Below are positions 61,630 through 64,000 of a stretch of 64,000 nt of DNA, in pieces; the stretch's first letter is position 1, and each line of letters starts with the position of its first letter. Position numbers and translations under genes: made by a program. The notes under the pieces were generated by a model. The model saw only the letters and a program-made list of their open reading frames with translations. It did not search any database and was not told the DNA's origin. This DNA comes from Candidatus Zixiibacteriota bacterium (lineage in GTDB: Bacteria; Zixibacteria; MSB-5A5; WJJR01): NCBI GenBank assembly GCA_036397555.1, contig DASWIS010000029.1, positions 21,522 through 85,521 on the forward strand, in the 5' to 3' direction.

Positions 61630-63456
61630 ATGACACTAACGTCAACGCCTGACCGTGCCGTGATCGGACGGCTTCCCGCGCACCTGATCGACCAGATCGC
61701 GGCGGGGGAGGTCATCGAACGCCCCGCGTCGGTGGTCAAGGAACTGATCGAAAACGCGCTGGATGCGGCGGCCACGCGCATCGATGTCGCCATCGACAAT
61801 GCCGGCAGCACGCAGATACGGGTCGTCGACAACGGCGCCGGCATGTCCCGCGACGACATCGCGCTGGCGGTGGAACGCCACGCCACCTCGAAGATTCGTA
61901 CGGCCGAGGACCTGACCGCCATCGGCACATTCGGCTTCCGGGGCGAAGCGCTCGCGGCGATCGCGTCGGTGTCGCATCTGGAAATCGTTTCGCGCCGCGA
62001 CGGCGGCGACGCCGGCCATCTGATGTTCTGGGAAGGCGGCACGTTGATCGAACAACGCGAAACCGGCGCCCCGAAGGGAACCGCGATCACGGTCCGCCAT
62101 TTGTTTTATAACACGCCGGCGCGACGCGAATACATGCGCACACCCTCCACCGAGACCAAACGCATCATCGAGACCGTCACCGACTTCGCGTGTGGAGCCC
62201 CGGAGGCCGGATTCGCGCTGGCGGTGGATGGGCGCGACGTTTTGCAATTGTCGCCGGCCGGCGATGTCCGCCAGCGCATGGTCGATGTGTTCGGAACGGC
62301 GGTCGCCGACGGCATGATCGCATTCGATGCGGGCGATGCCGAACTCGGTGTCAGCGGCCTGGCGGGACGTCCCGAACTGGGACGCGCCACCCGGGACCGC
62401 ATCTTGCTGTTCGTCAATGGCCGCCGCGTCTGGTCGCAGTCACTGTTGCACGCGGCGACGAACGCGTATGGCGAGACATTGCCCCACGGCCGCTACCCGT
62501 TTGCGCTGATCAATGTCCGTGTCAATCCGCTCAAGGTCGATGTCAATGTCCATCCGACCAAACGCGAGGTGCGTTTCGCGCGCGACCGTTCGGTCTACGA
62601 TCTCATCTATTACGCCATCAACCGGGTGATCTTCTCATCGGCGACGACATCGCCCGTCATGCGATTGCATACCGACGCGGCCTCCGTTGTCAATGAGCGG
62701 TTGGGGCTGTCCGCGACCATGACAGCGCAGGACAGAGTATCCGCCGGGGAGAGGGGCGAAGCCCTGCCTGATTCGTCTGTGTTCAGCCAAAAGACGGACC
62801 CAAACGGGACCGTCGCAGAACCCTCGCCGGTTCCGGAACGGTCTCACTTTGTGCCGGAACCGGCAGCATATGTCCCGAGCGATGCGGATGGTGTCTCCAA
62901 CGTGTGGCAGTTCAACGATGTCTACATCGCCACCGTGGTGGGCGACGAACTCTGGATCATCGACCAGCACACCGCGCACGAACGCATCCAATACGAGGAC
63001 ATCCTGCGGCGGATGAATGAACGCCAGCCGCAGTCGCAGCAGCTTCTCTTTCCCGAAACCGTGCAACTGGAACCGACCGCATGGAATCTCTTCGAGGAAT
63101 CGCTCGAATTGTTCGGGTCGCTGGGATTTCAGGTGCGGCCGTTCGGATCACGCACCGCTCTGCTTGAGGGCGTGCCCAGCGGCCTGCGCATCAAGAATCC
63201 GGTGACGCTCTTCCGCCGCGTGCTCGAAGACCTCGAGATCGCGCGCAAGGCAGGGGAGGACCTGACCAAAGCCGCCGCCGCCTCGACCGCCTGCCGTTCC
63301 TCGGTCATGGCTGGGGACCGTCTCAAGAAAGAGGAAATGCAGGCGCTGTTTGCCCGTCTGATTCACACGCAAAACCCATTCTCCTGCCCGCACGGCCGTC
63401 CGACGATGGTGAAGATCCCTATTTCGGATTTCGACCGGAAGTTCTGCCGGAAGTAA
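61630..63456 (+). CDS. mutL: DNA mismatch repair protein MutL, endonuclease-type
   Basis: 608 residues. The GHKL ATPase head shows E41 (VKELIENALDA), DNGAGM, ATSKI and GFRGEAL. A linker of about 70 residues (about 350-420) precedes the C-terminal domain with the endonuclease motif DQHTAHERIQYE (from D445, a DQHA-x2-E-x4-E variant with Thr for Ala) plus ACRSSV and CPHGRP (from C586), which complete the metal site. It therefore looks like a nicking MutL, as in bacteria without MutH. Its stop is followed directly by the palindrome array. Confidence 0.97.
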   Translation: MTLTSTPDRAVIGRLPAHLIDQIAAGEVIERPASVVKELIENALDAAATRIDVAIDNAGSTQIRVVDNGAGMSRDDIALAVERHATSKIRTAEDLTAIGTFGFRGEALAAIASVSHLEIVSRRDGGDAGHLMFWEGGTLIEQRETGAPKGTAITVRHLFYNTPARREYMRTPSTETKRIIETVTDFACGAPEAGFALAVDGRDVLQLSPAGDVRQRMVDVFGTAVADGMIAFDAGDAELGVSGLAGRPELGRATRDRILLFVNGRRVWSQSLLHAATNAYGETLPHGRYPFALINVRVNPLKVDVNVHPTKREVRFARDRSVYDLIYYAINRVIFSSATTSPVMRLHTDAASVVNERLGLSATMTAQDRVSAGERGEALPDSSVFSQKTDPNGTVAEPSPVPERSHFVPEPAAYVPSDADGVSNVWQFNDVYIATVVGDELWIIDQHTAHERIQYEDILRRMNERQPQSQQLLFPETVQLEPTAWNLFEESLELFGSLGFQVRPFGSRTALLEGVPSGLRIKNPVTLFRRVLEDLEIARKAGEDLTKAAAASTACRSSVMAGDRLKKEEMQALFARLIHTQNPFSCPHGRPTMVKIPISDFDRKFCRK

Positions 63457-63473
63457 GCAGTGAACTGGGTGGC

Positions 63474-64000
63474 GGTCAGCCCAAGGGCAGACCGGCACTG
63501 CATGTGGGGGGCGATCTTCGTGCGGGTCAGCCCTTGGGCTGACCGGCACTGCATGTGGGGGGCGATCTTCGTGCGGGTCGGCCCTTGGGCTGACCGGCAC
63601 TGCACGTGGGGGGCGATCTTCGTGCGGGTCAGCCCTCGGGCTGACCGGCGGCTCGGAGTCCGAACCGATTCTGAGATACCTTCGCGAGGTCGTCAGTCCA
63701 AGGGCAGATTGGCATTGTCCGCGGTGGTGACCTTCGTGCGGATCGGCCCTCGGGCTGACCGGCACTGTCCGCGGTGGTGACCTCCGTGCGGGTCAGCCCT
63801 CGGGCAGACCGGCACTGTCCGCGGTGGTGACCTCCGTGCGGGTCGGCCCTTGGGCTGACCGGCACTGCACGTGGGGGGCGATCTTCGCGCGGGTCAGCCC
63901 TCGGGCTGGCCGGCAATGCACGTAGGGGGCGATCTTCGTGCGGGTCAGCCCTCGGGCAGACCGGCACTGTCCGCGGTGGTGACCTCCGTGCGGGTCGGCC
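63474..64000. repeat. Tandem array of at least ten REP palindromes with 50-51 bp period
   Basis: Core copies start at 63474, 63525, 63576, 63627, 63691 (divergent), 63741, 63791, 63841, 63892, 63943 and 63993 (cut by the window edge). Most match GGTC(A/G)GCCC-TT/TC-GGGC(T/A)GACC. Linkers of 30-31 bases alternate between two kinds: one with GGCACTGCA(T/C)GTGGGGGGCG and one with GGCACTGTCCGCGGTGGTGA. The array continues beyond the window. It has no gene, and no open frame in it is protein-like. Confidence 0.9.

Noticed and set aside
63474..64000. CRISPR array
   Set aside because: Period and repeat length look right at first, but the 'spacers' are only two recurring linker sequences, the repeats vary between copies, and no cas gene is in the window. 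It fits a tandem REP array.

Overview
The window is GC-rich, almost fully coding bacterial chromosome with short intergenic gaps. I find no plasmid, phage or integrated-element backbone. Several traits suggest a member of the FCB superphylum, possibly a candidate phylum such as Zixibacteria; this is inference. They are: a DUF2723/TMEM260-type membrane protein; a secreted protein ending in a FlgD/type-IX-like sorting domain; two secreted enzymes ending in dockerin-like doublets (core NVFDVV); and a 31-residue basic protein that begins MPSGKKRKR, like the AURKAIP1/COX24-domain proteins of Bacteroidetes. Three promoters fit the ordinary sigma-70 consensus (5236-5263, 14608-14637, 57786-57814).

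Layout. 1-1.5 kb: end of an amidohydrolase, then a REP-associated tyrosine transposase (RAYT) embedded in palindromic repeats. 1.5-11.6 kb: secreted and surface proteins (PQQ-type sugar dehydrogenase with dockerin, subtilase with dockerin, sorting-domain protein) around transketolase. 11.8-14.6 kb: tRNA-Leu, an orphan PAS histidine kinase and a divergent nuclease lipoprotein. 14.6-19.2 kb: an FMN riboswitch with terminator controlling ribD-ribE-ribBA-ribH, followed by nusB. 19.2-27.3 kb: a tightly packed envelope-glycan cluster (DUF2723 protein, GT4 glycosyltransferase, flippase-like protein, GT39-like protein, Gfo/Idh/MocA dehydrogenase). 27.4-32.2 kb: dnaB, an mlaE-mlaF lipid transporter pair and radA. 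32.9-37.1 kb: tgt, yajC, fmt and an RNase E/G. 37.2-42.9 kb: a PpiD-like chaperone, M23 peptidase, rhomboid protease and carbamate kinase. 43.5-51.7 kb: tRNA nucleotidyltransferase, then sucC, sucD, ndk, a larA-like gene, mdh and icd, a central-carbon cluster. 52-58.9 kb: efp, an orphan membrane protein, a COX24-like microprotein, HU, sppA, a LysM lytic transglycosylase and miaA. 59-63.5 kb: mutS-mutL, then a tandem palindrome array running off the end.

The most unusual observations are the following. (1) A REP/RAYT system: the transposase takes its stop codon from a REP palindrome, and the same palindrome recurs at five other places, including a 50-51 bp periodic array after mutL. A second, GTAG-flanked REP pair lies upstream of tgt. 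(2) The succinyl-CoA ligase alpha subunit carries a histone-H1-like Lys/Pro/Ser tail of about 90 residues. (3) The elongation factor P has its normally PGKG modification loop replaced by TAQR. (4) An orphan membrane gene lies between two copies of a 15-bp direct repeat. Start codons were revised where ribosome-binding sites, signal peptides or family lengths argued for it.
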